A program made the translations under genes and the position numbers. From the NCBI GenBank assembly GCA_946902875.1, contig OX336344.1:22217791-22281790 (forward strand): DNA of 64,000 nt. The letters run 5' to 3'. The stretch comes from Nematopogon swammerdamellus (taxonomy: Eukaryota; Arthropoda; Insecta; Lepidoptera; Adelidae). Of the stretch, positions 32,068 through 42,534 are shown in pieces. The first letter of the stretch is position 1, and every line of letters begins with the position of its first letter. Below the pieces are notes generated by a model, which was not told the origin of the DNA, searched no databases, and saw nothing but the letters and a program-made list of their open reading frames with translations.

Positions 32068-33919
32068 ATCAGTGATAGGAATAGGTAGGACTTATTTACC
32101 TAAACTTCGAGGAACAGAGTAAAAAATTGGAGACTTCCTTACGACAATATTTTTTTCCGGTTTAATAATATTCATGGTGTTATAATTTCGCGATTTAAAA
32201 AAAGTGGCCGCCATTTTGAACTTTTTAGTAACTGGACAGATTGCTTTCAAAATCGACATCTGGGTGTCAGTGTGGACTCTGAATACGAATCTGTAGTCAA
32301 ATTTAAAAAAAGTAGCCGCCATTTTGAACTTTTTAGTTACTGGACCGATTGCTTTCAAAATCGATATCTGGGTGTCTATGTAGGCTCTGAATACGAATCC
32401 GTTGTCAAAATTTAAAAAAGTGACCGCCATTTTGAACTTTTTAGTTACTGGACCGATTACTTTCAAAATCGATATCTGGGTGTCTGTGTGGGCTCTGAAT
32501 ACGAATCTGTAGTCAAAATAAAAAAAAAAGTGGCCGCCATTTTGAACTTTTTAGTTACTGGACCGATTGCTTTCAAAATCGATATCTGGGTGTATGTGTG
32601 GGCTCTGAATACGAATCTGTAGTAAAAATTAAAAAAAGTGGCCGCCATTTTGACCTTTTTAGTTACTGGACCGATTGCTTTCAAAATCGATATCTGGGTG
32701 TCTGTGTGGGCTCTGAATACGAATCTGTAATCAAAATTTAAAAAAAGCTGCCGCCATTTTGAACTTTTTAGTTACTGGACCGATTGATTTAAAATCGATA
32801 TCTGGGTGTATGTGGGGGCTCTGAATACGAACCTGTAGTAAAAATTTTAAAAAAGTGGCCGCCATTTTGAACTTTTTAGTTACTGGACCGATTGCTTTCA
32901 AAATCGATATCTGGGTGTCTGTGTGGGCTCTGAATACTAATCTGTAGTCAAAATTTAAAAAAAGTGGCCGCCATTTTGAACTTTTTAGTTACTGGACCGA
33001 TTGCTTTCAAAATCGATATCTGGGTGTCTGTGTGGGCTCTAAATACGAAGCCGTTGTCAAAATTTAAAAAAAGTGGCCGCCATTTTGAACTTTTTAGTTA
33101 CTGGACCGATTGCTTTCAAAATCAATATCATATTTTTTATGTTAACTACATATTGTTATTCAGAGCCCACACAGACATGTAGATATGGGTTTTGAAAGTA
33201 ATCAGTCCAGTAACTAAAAAGTTCAAAATGGCGACCACTTTTTTAAGATTTTGACAACGGATTCGTATTCAGAGCCTACACAGACAAACAAATGTCGATT
33301 TTAAAAGCAATCGGTCCATTAACTAAAAAGTTCAAAATGGCGGTCACTTTTTTTAAATTTTGACAACGGATTCGTATTCAGAGCCCACACAGACACCCAG
33401 ATATCGATTTTGAAAGCAATCGGCCCAGTAACTAAAAAGTTCAAAATGGCGGCCACTTTTTTTAAATTTTGACAACGGATTCGTATTCAGAGCCCACACA
33501 GACACCCAGATATCGATTTTGAAAGCAATCGGTCCAGTAACTAAAAAGTTCAAAATGGCGGCCACTTTTTTTAAATGTTTACTACAGATTCGTATTCAGA
33601 GCCCACACATACACCCAGATATCGATTTTGAAAGCAATCGGTCCAGTAACTAAAAAGTTCAAAATGGCGGCCACTTTTTTAAATTTTTACTACAGATTCG
33701 TATTCAGAGCCCACACTGACACCCAGATATCGATTTTGAAAGCAGTCGGTCCAGTAACTAAAAAGTTCAAAATGGTGGCCACTTTTTTCAAATCGCGAAA
33801 TTAAAACACCATGAATATTATTAAACTGGAAAAAAATATTGTCTTAAGGAAGTCTCCAATCTTTTACTCTGTTCCTCGAAATTTAGGTAAATAAGCCCTA
33901 CTTATTCCTGTCACTGATG
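32068..33919. mobile_element. Foldback element with tandem GCCGCCATTTT arms
   Basis: The outer ends are inverted (TATCAGTGATAGGAATA at the left, TATTCCTGTCACTGATG at the right). Both arms then carry GAACAGAGTAAAA / TTTTACTCTGTTC and GGAGACTTCCTTA / TAAGGAAGTCTCC. Inside are nine direct units on the left and six inverted units on the right, each about 110 bp: GCCGCCATTTTGAAC, TTTTTAGTTACTGGACCG, TTTCAAAATCGATATCTGGG, GTGGGCTCTGAATACGAA. The orientation flips near 33130-33170. No transposase is present. Confidence 0.88.
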
Positions 33920-34491
33920 TACAACTTTTCAAAAATATTAAAACAACAGTCTTGTTTAATTTTTCAATATTTTTTTTGGATTCAAACAATAATATTCGTT
34001 CAGTAAAAACTATTTGAAATAATATTACAAATAACAATTTCAAAATTCACAAATATACCGCACCATCATTGTCCGTCAGACTGGCATTCGTAGTGATCCC
34101 GTCAAGTTGCCGTCAAGCAAGGCTTCCGATTGGTCGGACGGTCGGCTCTTACTACCAGATACCCGAGCCAAGCCAGCGATAACAAACCTGTCGCTCGCCT
34201 TGCTCGCTCTGTCTCTCTCCATATCGCGGGGCGCGATATGGGTAACGGAGATAGACAAGTCACGTCATAAAAGATTAAATTGCGATTTCGATTTTCGTAG
34301 TAGTAGGGATTTTTGGCTAGCCGTGCTCCGATACAAACGCAGTAGCGTTGCGTCTCCCGTAGGTATTCTCCTTGCAAATAGCACTACATGCGTAGGTACA
34401 TCGTGCGAATGTGTAAATGCGGCAAATGCTAAACATTGTGCGAACGTTTTTCGAATCCATGTTGCCGGGTGCCGGGCGAATTAATGAAAAA
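33920..34491. other. No gene recognised
   Basis: Includes an overlapping pair of ~90-125-codon frames on opposite strands near 34100-34480 with no domain signature. GGGGCGCGATATGG near 34225 is a short palindrome-like motif. Confidence 0.4.
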
Positions 34492-34548
34492 TTGGAGAAG
34501 CATATGTCCAGCAGTGGACGGCAACACGTTGACGATGATGATGATTGT
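34492..34548 (+). mobile_element. RTE LINE 3' tail
   Basis: GGAGAAGCATATGTCCAGCA then GTGGACGGCAACACG and a GATGATGATGATT tail, matching the end of the RTE fragment at 9234-9590 (GAGGCCTATGTCCAGCAGTG). Confidence 0.75.
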
Positions 34549-34668
34549 TTAATAAAAAAAAAATTGCATGAGCACCCACGAGGATTTTTAAAAGTCGGCG
34601 CCCCTGTCCCCTGGTGTATGAGAAAAGCGGACATCCCGGTCCACTGATTAAACAGTATAGAACCTACA

Positions 34669-34996
34669 ACCGTGTGGGGCCGGTACTTAAATAGCATCCC
34701 CACTGCATCTCTCCCCGTGCATGTCGTAAGAGGCGACTAAGGGATAAGGACAAGAACTGCGCTAAAGGGCGACAGGCTAGCCACTTCTCACCTAGCGCAG
34801 TCCTTCCACCTAGTCATGCAGCAGGTGGATTCTTCGTGCCTTACTTGCCGCTTGATAGTTGCCTTGTCCGTATACTGTGCTAAACGTGGTGGTCGGTGTT
34901 GGGCTGTAATTTGCCAGAGTCCTTATAGCACACCACCGATTACTCTGCTTACCCTGATTGTCGTGATACAGCGTGTGTTATGTATGTATGTATGTA
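34669..34996 (+). mobile_element. SINE family B, full length
   Basis: ACCGTGTGGGGCCGGTACTT, CATCCCCACTGCATCTCTCC, AAGAGGCGACTAAGGGATAA, CACCTAGTCATGCAGCAGGT, GATTACTCTGCTTACCCTGA, AGCGTGTGTTATGTATGTAT. About 330 bp with an (ATGT)n tail. Confidence 0.9.
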
Positions 34997-35011
34997 GAAC
35001 CTACAACTTGA

Positions 35012-35342
35012 ATATACATACATATACATATCACACACGCTGAATCCCGATAATCGGGGTAAGCAGAGTAATCGGTGTTGTGCTGCAAGTACTCTGGTCA
35101 ATTACAGCACAACACCGACCACCACGTTTCGCAAAGTATTCGAACAAGATTAAATCGATCAAGCAGCAAGTGGGGCACGAAGACCCACCTGCTGCATGAC
35201 TCGGTGGAAGTACCGTGCCAAGGTGACGAGCCTGTCGCCCTTTAGCACGGCATCTTGTCCTTATCCCTTAGTCGCCTTTTACGACATGCATGGGGAGAGA
35301 TGCAGTGGGGATATTCTTTTTAAGTACCGGCCCCACACGGTA
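35012..35342 (-). mobile_element. SINE family B, full length, inverted
   Basis: Reverse complement of the preceding SINE B, tail facing tail. The pair is separated by about 15 bases. Confidence 0.9.
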
Positions 35343-36983
35343 CTTGAATATACTTGAATATAATAACTTGAATATAATGTTGCTAAAATAGGTACTTCCT
35401 ATATATGTACATACCCGTATTTAGTTAGCCAATGTATCATCGAAGAGCCCGGAAGCGGAAGCACGACGGGAGCCTGGGGCCTGCGGGATGTTACGTCGCC
35501 GGAAGTAGGAGGTATCGGCGGCGAGGACACACCGGATATCCGGCATTGCGGCGACTCTTGTGCGCCACGATCGTAGCGTTTTGTTTTCCGATTGTGTCTG
35601 GCTTCCGGTGAGGAAAATGTTATCTCGGAGATATAAATGGGTTTTTATCGAGATTAATCGCTGCGATGTTACTCACTGGGTCTTAAGACGGAAACAAGAC
35701 ACAAACCGTGCTACACAGCACCGTACCAAGGTGAGAGTTGGAGAGCCTGTCGCCCTTTAGCACGGCAATCATGCTATCATTATCATATGATTATCATATT
35801 TCGTTTAAACTGGATTTGCTATATTTAAACCGAGTCTAACGCGAGCGAAGCGGCGGGCAAAAGCTAACTGATAAATCGATTTCTCCCACAGCTTCTCCAG
35901 CCAGCTGCCGCACCGTCCGCGTCGGCGCCAGGTCAAAGTTTAATCAAACACTTTTTCAATTAATTTCAAATGAATTTGTTTAAAACGTCCCACGCGAAAG
36001 CGTAGCTCGCTGCCCCGCCCGCCGCCCGCCCGGTCCATCGGGAAATTAATGATCAGCCGGCTAGTCGATGTTTTCGTAAACACATTTTGGCGGTGGCTGG
36101 AGGAGCCCAGAAGAAGGTTGTGGGGGGAAGAGAAGGGGTGGGAGGGGACGCGAACAGTGTTGGTTCTAAGGGGGAAATTTATGAGTACATTTCTTAGCTT
36201 ATAGTTTAAAAATTACAAATTTAAAAAAACTCCCGACCCTTAAAAAGTCAAACATAATTTCAGTTTACTTACTTACCGGGACCGCTATTCCCGCGCAGCT
36301 CTGAGTTTTTATATTTTATTTACTTAGCGGTCCCCCACCTCCTTTAAGTAAACTGCTTTAAGTAAGTAATCGGAAATTATTTTTGAACAAACCGTGTGCA
36401 AATCGGTCCACTTTTTAAGATAATCAATGTTTTGATTACTTAATTACTTGATTATAAACATCGGTAAAAACATTTAGATTAAACCAGCTTTCTAATAAAA
36501 AAAAAACCATCCAAATTGGTCCATCCGTTTGGGAGCTACGATGCCACAGCAGACACACCCGTACACACATACACACACACGTCAAACTTATAACACCCTT
36601 TTTTGCGTCAAGGGTTAAAAGCTGAACGGACGCACGGCTCTGATGGACGCACATGCAGGCTTGTGGACTGTTAGGGTTACTACTTTCGCTACGGTACCCT
36701 AAAGACGCTTCCACAAGCATTTCAGGGAAGGGGAGAGGAGGAATCACCCTGTCACACCACGCCTCCATGGATCCGACGCCGATCGCGAAAGATTTTAATT
36801 GAAAATTGATGCTTAATTAATGATTTCAATGTGATTAATTAGTGGAGCTCGAACCCGCTCTGGGCGAATTTGAGCGCACATGGCGGATTTGAAGTACACG
36901 AAAAGTGTTTTAAAATAAAGTGCTGAAAATGCGGTGTAATGATTAACTTATGACCAGGGTATATACGCGGCATTGCGGGTTTA
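35343..36983. other. No gene recognised; minor repeat scraps
   Basis: 35724-35766 is a SINE B scrap (GAGAGTTGGAGAGCCTGTCG, CCCTTTAGCACGG). 35828-35862 carries the reversed GCGAGCGAAGCGGCGGGCAA repeat end. 35881-35955 follows a good acceptor-like TTTCTCCCACAG and is GC-rich but too short to call as an exon. No other feature is supported. Confidence 0.4.
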
Positions 36984-37191
36984 TTTTTTTTTTTTTTATG
37001 GAAACTGACACAGTTGGCTACATCACCTACAACGTCCGTGATGTCAGCCCATAACACCGGGTGAACTAGGTGCCATGTCAGCGCTTCCCCCTTTGATCGT
37101 GCCGGCTACACTGAACTGGTCGGAAAACACAAACTATTTACATAGCCGTTTCAACCGACGTTTCATTCAGTGCGGTGCCCCGCCCGCGGGT
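36984..37191 (-). mobile_element. SINE family A/A', 3' two-thirds
   Basis: TTTTTATGGAAACTGACACA, CCGTGATGTCAGCCCATAAC, then GTGCCGGCTACACTGAACTG and CAGTGCGGTGCCCCGCCCGC. It lies head to head with the next copy. Confidence 0.85.
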
Positions 37192-37238
37192 GTTAGTATG
37201 TCGTACTATGTAGGCAGTGGCAAACACTTTTGTAAATT

Positions 37239-37629
37239 GTCAGCCTCGGTAGCTCAGTGGTGCGGTCGGTCGACTGTTATTAAGCACACCTGGACGCGGT
37301 CACTACTTGGATGGGTGACCGCACGGCCGTTGGAGGCTTAACGTGGTTCCGATTCCACGTAAAACTGTATGTAGGTCGCTTCCCTTCTTACCTTGGTAGT
37401 CTTACCTTAGGTGGTAGGGTTTATCCCGCCCGGGTTGGTACCACCGCACTGAATGAAACGTCGGTCGAAACGGCTATGTAAATAGTTCGTGTTTTCCGTC
37501 CAGTTCAGTGTAGCTGACATGAAATGAAGGGAAACACTGACACTGCACCTAGTTCACCCGGTGTTATGGGCTGACATCATGGATGTTGTAGGTGATGTAG
37601 CCAAGCATGTCAGTTTCCATAAAAAAAAA
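37239..37629 (+). mobile_element. SINE family A, full length
   Basis: GTCAGCCTCGGTAGCTCAGT, 5S-like CTACTTGGATGGGTGACCGC, AACGTGGTTCCGATTCCACG, body (TTATCCCGCCCGGGTTGGTA, GTCGGTCGAAACGGCTATGT), and the end GTCAGTTTCCATAAAAAAAA. About 390 bp. It is the best reference copy here with 42144-42534. Confidence 0.92.
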
Positions 37630-37652
37630 GTATACTAAGGGGACGTAAAAAT

Positions 37653-37906
37653 CATCCACTGCATCTCTCCCCGTGCATGTTGTAATATGCGATTAAGAGG
37701 TAATGACAAGATACTGTGGTTAAGGGCGACAGGATAGCCACCTCTGGTACGGTCGTTCCATTGTGTCCAGTCATCTACCTACGTGCTTTATACTTGCTGT
37801 TTGTTGGTCTCAATACTTTGCTCAACGTACGTTGTGGTTGGCAATATGCTTATTTACCCGAGCTCTTGCAGCACAACTCAGATTATCCTGCTTTCCACGA
37901 ATGTCC
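37653..37906 (+). mobile_element. SINE family B, diverged
   Basis: CATCCACTGCATCTCTCCCC, AAGGGCGACAGGATAGCCAC, TTGCTGTTTGTTGGTCTC and TCAGATTATCCTGCTTTCCACGA align to the family B order, with many substitutions and no tail. Confidence 0.65.
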
Positions 37907-37936
37907 TTATTTATTATTATATTTTTATTGCTTCGG

Positions 37937-38196
37937 ATCTGGGTAGCTGTGCCCGAGGTTGAAGCCTCAAGCGCAGGCAATTTTACCTCCTAGGAGGTGC
38001 CAGTCCGGCTTGGAGGTGGACTAATGTTGCTGGGGAAAGGCTATTAACCCGCGATTTGATGATCCGTGGATTGTAGAAGTGGGGAAAGATATTCCCTGGA
38101 AGCCCGTTCCATAACTTTGCTGTGCGACACAAGAACGATTTAGAGAATCTTCAGTTCGAAGAACTCCTCTGTCGACTACAAAGGGATGTTCCGCAA
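37937..38196 (-). pseudogene. LINE 3' end (same subfamily as 1-330)
   Basis: Reverse complement of the 1-330 element: CGAGGTTGAAGCCTCAAGCG, GTGCCAGTCCGGCTTGGAGG, GGATTGTAGAAGTGGGGAAA, and coding end TGTCGACTACAAAGGGATGT. It encodes the minus-strand block SFPLVVD.GVLRT, broken by frameshifts. Confidence 0.75.
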
Positions 38197-38823
38197 AAGT
38201 ATGTATGTATATATTCTTTATTGAACACCAATTTATAAAAATTAGGTACAACAGGTGAGCTTAATGCCGCGAGGCATTCTATTCTAACTAACCTTTGGGA
38301 TGTGGGAGAAGTACATGCAGGCGAACAAGAATAGTTTGTGGCAATGTGTTAAGACTGTAAAGAAATATGTATTATAAACTACATACGAATACTACATAAA
38401 TACTTTAATAAACATATATATGTATATAATAAACTTACATATTATGTACATCGATCGGTGGTACCGTTGTGCGACACAACCAACTGAATGACAAGAGAGT
38501 AAGAGAAGGGGAGTAAAGATATGTATCTAATATTATACATTGCATTTACTTCGGTAACGAGAGGAGAAGTTTGTTTAAATTAATCTTAAATACATTCATA
38601 GATGTAGAGGAGCGTAAATGCACGGGCAGATTATTCCAGAGGCGAGCTGTTTGTACTGTGAAAGAGTCCGTGTAGAAAGAGCTTGAGTGAGCCGGTATTG
38701 CCAAGAGTAAGTTGTCAGCAGATCTTAAAGCCAGACCGTGAGAAGAAAGAAATTCAAACCGTTCACTCAAATATTTGTAGTTCACTAAAAGTATGCTTGG
38801 CGGGTTTGGTGAAGGCGAACAGA
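38197..38823 (-). pseudogene. LINE C-terminus and 3' UTR with TACATAC tail
   Basis: On the minus strand the coding part gives NYKYLSERFEFLSSHGLALR, then SSSFYTDSFTVQTARLWNNL and P.HLRSSTSM, aligning to the C-terminus at 58301-58912. The 3' UTR has TGCCTCGCGGCATTAAGC and CAATAAAGAATATATACATA. It abuts the 5' end of a SINE C. It is 5'-truncated and inactive. Confidence 0.8.
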
Positions 38824-39162
38824 AGGCGTGTACCAATGAGTTTTTTCTGACGAAAAAATTTACGTGCATAACCTACACCTGCTGCTTCACCGTTCGGAAC
38901 CGGTGTAAAACTGTAGGTCCCTTCCCTTGCCCCTTACTAGGTGGTAGGCTCAAATTGTAGCCGACTGGGTTGGTACCACCGTACTGGATGTAAGATGGCC
39001 GCATAGCAGCCTCGGTTGTGTTCTCCTCTAGTCCAGTATAGCCAGCAATCCAGGGAAGTCTCCGGTATGGCACCTACCTTCTCGGAGGTGATATTGGCTG
39101 GTCGGAGCATGCGCTTTGGCCCCTCCGACTCAGCCACCCATACTGGACTACATAAAAAAAAA
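38824..39162 (+). mobile_element. SINE family C lacking the tRNA head
   Basis: Starts at GGCGTGTACCAATGAG just after where the tRNA-like head should be. It runs through the whole body and tail (CCACCGTACTGGATGTAAGA, ACCTTCTCGGAGGTGATATT, CATAAAAAAAAA). Confidence 0.88.
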
Positions 39163-39470
39163 GTAGGAGGGATGAGGGAAGCAAGTTCGTCAGAGCAGCG
39201 GCCATAGCACTGATAAAACAGGCGTCATACAGCGTGGGTGGCGTATGTACGTTAGTATATATGGAATCGTCTGGCAAAGTTTAAACTTCACGCACACCAC
39301 AGCAACTCAGCTATCTGTCGCTTCAGCGGGAGAAGTTTCAGAAACTGTTTATATTACCCGCGCGAGGCGCCATTTTGTTGAGAACTTTAATCTGAAATGT
39401 ACTCATCTTGTCGTCCATGGAACTCAAGTATGTATTGTAGATGTATGTAAACGATTATAAATTATTATAT
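39163..39470. other. No gene recognised
   Basis: Short region between repeats; no coding or RNA signal was supported. Confidence 0.4.
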
Positions 39471-39845
39471 ACTAGCTTTTGCCCGCGGCTTCGCTCGCGT
39501 GAGATTCGTATTTAAAAAGAGGAAAGTAAGTAAGCCCGCTACCGATCCTTTATATCGGCGAGCGGAGCAATTGGGTTTGTATCAGAGCTACATCTTAGCG
39601 TAATCGGAACTGAACTTTATTTAGCCTATCCTGTGCCCCGTATAGTTAAATGTGCTTGTACTAAGTTTCATTGAATTCGGATGATCGGTTTAAGAGTTAT
39701 GGAGGAACATACATACATCCAGAAAAGATTTCTAAAGATTGTAAATTTAGTTTTAGTATCATACATATTATAGTCTACAAACGCAGTATCTCATAAAAGA
39801 AAGTAACTTACTCCATGATCATTCCTTACAGATTTATTATTAGTA
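39471..39845 (+). mobile_element. Lepidopteran CTAGCTTTTGCCCGCGGC-type repeat
   Basis: Begins CTAGCTTTTGCCCGCGGCTT, CGCTCGCGTGAGATTCG. It then matches 31141-31440 (AGCTACATCTTAGCGTAATC, TTTAAGAGTTATGGAGGAAC, ACATACATACATCCAG, TAACTTACTCCATGATCATT). The ends of the foldback at 28351-30526 share its first ~60 bp. Confidence 0.75.
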
Positions 39846-39999
39846 CTGATTTATATAAACGATCCTACGTAAATATATAAGTACCTGGCCGACCTAGCTT
39901 CTCTCAGCGTCTACACCTATTTAGATAAACTTGAAATGTTCAGTTTTAAAATCAGTGTCTTCCCGGTTATGGGAAGACGTAAGCTGTGCCTGATACCCA

Positions 40000-40157
40000 T
40001 TCATCAAACATATAAGTTAGTCTTTAAGTTTTATAATTTATTTTTATTTGATTTTATTATCTTATTTAATTTTTTACTTTTATACTTTTATTCTATGCTT
40101 TTTCTTGTCTTATGTTTTCTGAATAAAATATTTTGATTTTGAATTTGAATTTGAAAT
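40000..40157 (+). mobile_element. Probable LINE 3' end with (GAATTT)n tail
   Basis: AT-rich sequence ending GAATAAAATATTTTGATTTT, then GAATTTGAATTTGAAAT. A polyadenylation-like signal plus short tandem tail fits a LINE end; no coding part is visible. Confidence 0.5.
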
Positions 40158-40743
40158 GTTATGTTTATCCAAATACAAAATTTCAGCGATTTTTACTTTT
40201 TCTCCAAATTTAAAGTTGCTCTCCCAATTTTGTACAATAAGAAAGTGAATAAAAAGTCGTGAAATAATTTTAATGTTGTTTAGGTGTAGTTTCAGTTTTA
40301 GGTGTAAAACCTCTCCTCACTAGAACATACACTAACACCGTGTCTTAGTCACTGCCGTAAAACGGTTTCGATCAACATTGGTCGAAACATTTAGACATTT
40401 TAGTGTTATCTCGCTCAGTCTAAGCAATTAAAGAGAGATTCCACTAAAGTGTTAGCCACCATAAAATTTTATGACCCTAGTTCACCTAAACAATGCAACA
40501 ATTGCACATTTACCTATTTGCGATTTACAAAATGCCCTCCGTTTCCAACGCGGATAAATAATGTGCGTTATCAGCGAATTAATAATTAAACGAGGAATTT
40601 TCATTGCATTAATTTGCGTGGAATTGCGGATGCGGGCTGCGGATGCGATGTCCGCAGCTGTGGCGACGAGTGCTGTCCGCGCCGTGCGTGCGGGGGATTC
40701 ATATGTATGGTTGAATTTGAATTTAGAATGTTTTTGTTGAGTG
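40158..40743. other. No gene recognised
   Basis: 40610-40700 is a GC-richer patch with an arginine/cysteine-rich frame and no domain. It may be the edge of an old repeat. Confidence 0.4.
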
Positions 40744-40811
40744 TCATCATCATCATCATCAGCCTGTATCGGTCCACTGCTGGACATAGGCCTCTCCCAA
40801 GGCACGCCGCC
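40744..40811 (-). mobile_element. RTE LINE 3' tail
   Basis: TCATCATCATCATCATCAGC, then GGTCCACTGCTGGACATAGG and CCTCTCCCAAGGCACGCC, the reverse complement of the RTE end at 9530-9590. Confidence 0.85.
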
Positions 40812-41056
40812 ACCTTGTTGAGTGTACTGTTTAGTAAATTGTACCACTTAATTTATGCCAAGGGGGGACTTGTTGCTTCAGGCGATTTCGTCCAGTTAAT
40901 CCAGTTGCAGGTTTTTGTAGTAGAAAAACACATCTACAAGGACTTGTTTGGACGCCGATCGCTATCGAGCGATCTCCGAGGCAAAATGTTGCTCACCAAA
41001 ATTCACGTCGTGCTTGTCCTTGAGGCCCCACTCAGCGAGACTCCAGCGCTATTACT

Positions 41057-41239
41057 TGAGGGGTATAACTGCAAAACTTCTTGTGTCCAATAATTACCGA
41101 AAACGAGTTGTGTATGAGGTATATAGAGTGTGGAGCAAACTCAGTTTTGCAACTCACCTTACTTTTTAGAACATAAACTCATACACAAATCGTTTTCGGT
41201 AAATAGTGGACACAAGAAGTTTTGCAGTTATACCCCTCA
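41057..41239. mobile_element. Long-TIR MITE (about 183 bp)
   Basis: The left 60 bases (TGAGGGGTATAACTGCAAAA, CTTCTTGTGTCC, TTACCGAAAACGA) are mirrored on the right (TCGTTTTCGGTAA, GGACACAAGAAG, TTTTGCAGTTATACCCCTCA) around a ~50-base loop. Confidence 0.88.
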
Positions 41240-41270
41240 CTTAAGACTCATACAGCCCTTGTGGAACTTC

Positions 41271-41525
41271 TATAAGGTCTTTCAATAGTAGGTAACGATA
41301 CGCTAAGGGGTGTATGTGTATCAGATACTGATCACGTTCCCATACGATTTTTTTACGATATAAAAAACGTACTTATTAAGGTGAAATACGCGCACTTCAC
41401 GTATTAAATTTGAGGAGTGAGTAGGTTTTTTGTATCGTAAAAAAATTTTATAGGGAACTTGATCAGTATCTGATACACATCATACACCCTTAGCGTATCG
41501 TTACCTACTAATGAAAGACCTTATA
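41271..41525. mobile_element. Long-TIR MITE (about 255 bp)
   Basis: Arms of about 100 bp. TATAAGGTCTTTCAATAGTA, GGTAACGATACGCTAAGGG and GTATCAGATACTGATCA on the left pair with TGATCAGTATCTGATACAC, CCCTTAGCGTATCGTTACC and TACTAATGAAAGACCTTATA on the right. It lies 31 bases from the previous MITE. Confidence 0.88.
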
Positions 41526-41644
41526 TATTCTATTTTTAATTATTGGCTTCTGAATCGCAGCCAATTCCGGCAGTGTCGAGTCCAGGAGAAACAGTTGGAG
41601 TGGTCATTGTAATAGTGCCAACGTTTTTTTTTTATAGGCGTGAG

Positions 41645-41925
41645 ACCTGTTGCTTCACCGTTCGGAACCGGTGTAAAACTGTAGGTCCCTTGCCCCTTAC
41701 TAGGTGGTGGGCTCAAATTTTAGCCGACTGGGTTGGTACCATACTGGATGTAAGATGGCCGTATAGCAGCCTCGATTGTGTTCTCCTATACTCTAGTCCA
41801 GTATAGCCAGCAATCTAGGGAAGTTTCCGGTATGGCACCTACCTTCTTAGAGGTGATATTGGCTGGTCGGAGCATGTGCTTTGGCCCCTCTGACTCAGTC
41901 ACCCATACCGGATTACATAAAAAAG
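41645..41925 (+). mobile_element. SINE family C, 3' three-quarters
   Basis: CTGTTGCTTCACCGTTCGGA, TTTTAGCCGACTGGGTTGGT, GATGTAAGATGGCCGTATAG, ACCTTCTTAGAGGTGATATT and the end GGATTACATAAAAAAG. Confidence 0.88.
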
Positions 41926-42061
41926 CGAGCTGGCAAGGAGAGTGGCAGGTTGGCTGGTTGAAAGGACCAGAGCCAATAGTACTTCTCCAATTTAACTAAT
42001 TAAGGTCATAGTCAAGGTCAGTAAAGCAAAAGAACAACACCAGTATTTGCACAACAATTTG

Positions 42062-42534
42062 TACCGTGTGGGGTCGGTACTTAAAAAGAATAGCCCCACT
42101 GCATCTCTCCCCGTCGCATTTCGTAAAAGTCGACTAAGGGATAAGAAAATTCGTCAGCCTCGGTAGCTCAGTGGCGCGGTTGGTTAGTCAACTGTTATTA
42201 AGCAACGCTGAGCGCGGTCAGTGATTGGATGGGTGACCGCTCGACCGTTGGAGGCTGACCGTGGTTCGGATTCCACGTTAAACTGTAGGTCCCTTCCCTT
42301 CTTACCTTACTAGGTGGTAGGGTTTATCCTGGCCGGGTTGATACCACCGCACTGAACGAAACGTCGGTCGAAACGGCTATGTAAATAGTTCGTGTTTTCC
42401 GTCCAGTTTAGTGTAGCCGACATGAAATGAAGGGAACCACTGACATGGCACCTAGTTCACCCTGTGTTATGGGCTGACATCACGGATGTTGTAGGTGATG
42501 TAGCCAACCGTGTCAGGTTCCATAAAAAAAAAAA
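42062..42534 (+). mobile_element. Composite SINE: B leader plus complete family A
   Basis: TACCGTGTGGGGTCGGTACT through AAGTCGACTAAGGGATAAG (B leader, about 80 bp), a short GAAAATTC joint, then GTCAGCCTCGGTAGCTCAGT and an intact family A to TTCCATAAAAAAAAAAAA. The same joint (GAAATTCGTCAGCC) occurs in the copy at 12212-12823. Confidence 0.92.

Noticed and set aside
35893..35955. Candidate exon after TTTCTCCCACAG
   Set aside because: Good acceptor, but the open part is very short, no clear donor follows, and it does not connect in phase to anything else seen.
37276..37320. Possible 5S rRNA gene
   Set aside because: Only the internal control region resembles 5S rRNA, and it lies inside a repeated SINE with a downstream body and A tail.
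40614..41093. 159-codon + strand frame
   Set aside because: It runs from a GC-rich patch through an antisense RTE tail into a MITE arm. It is composed of unrelated repeats and shows no domain.
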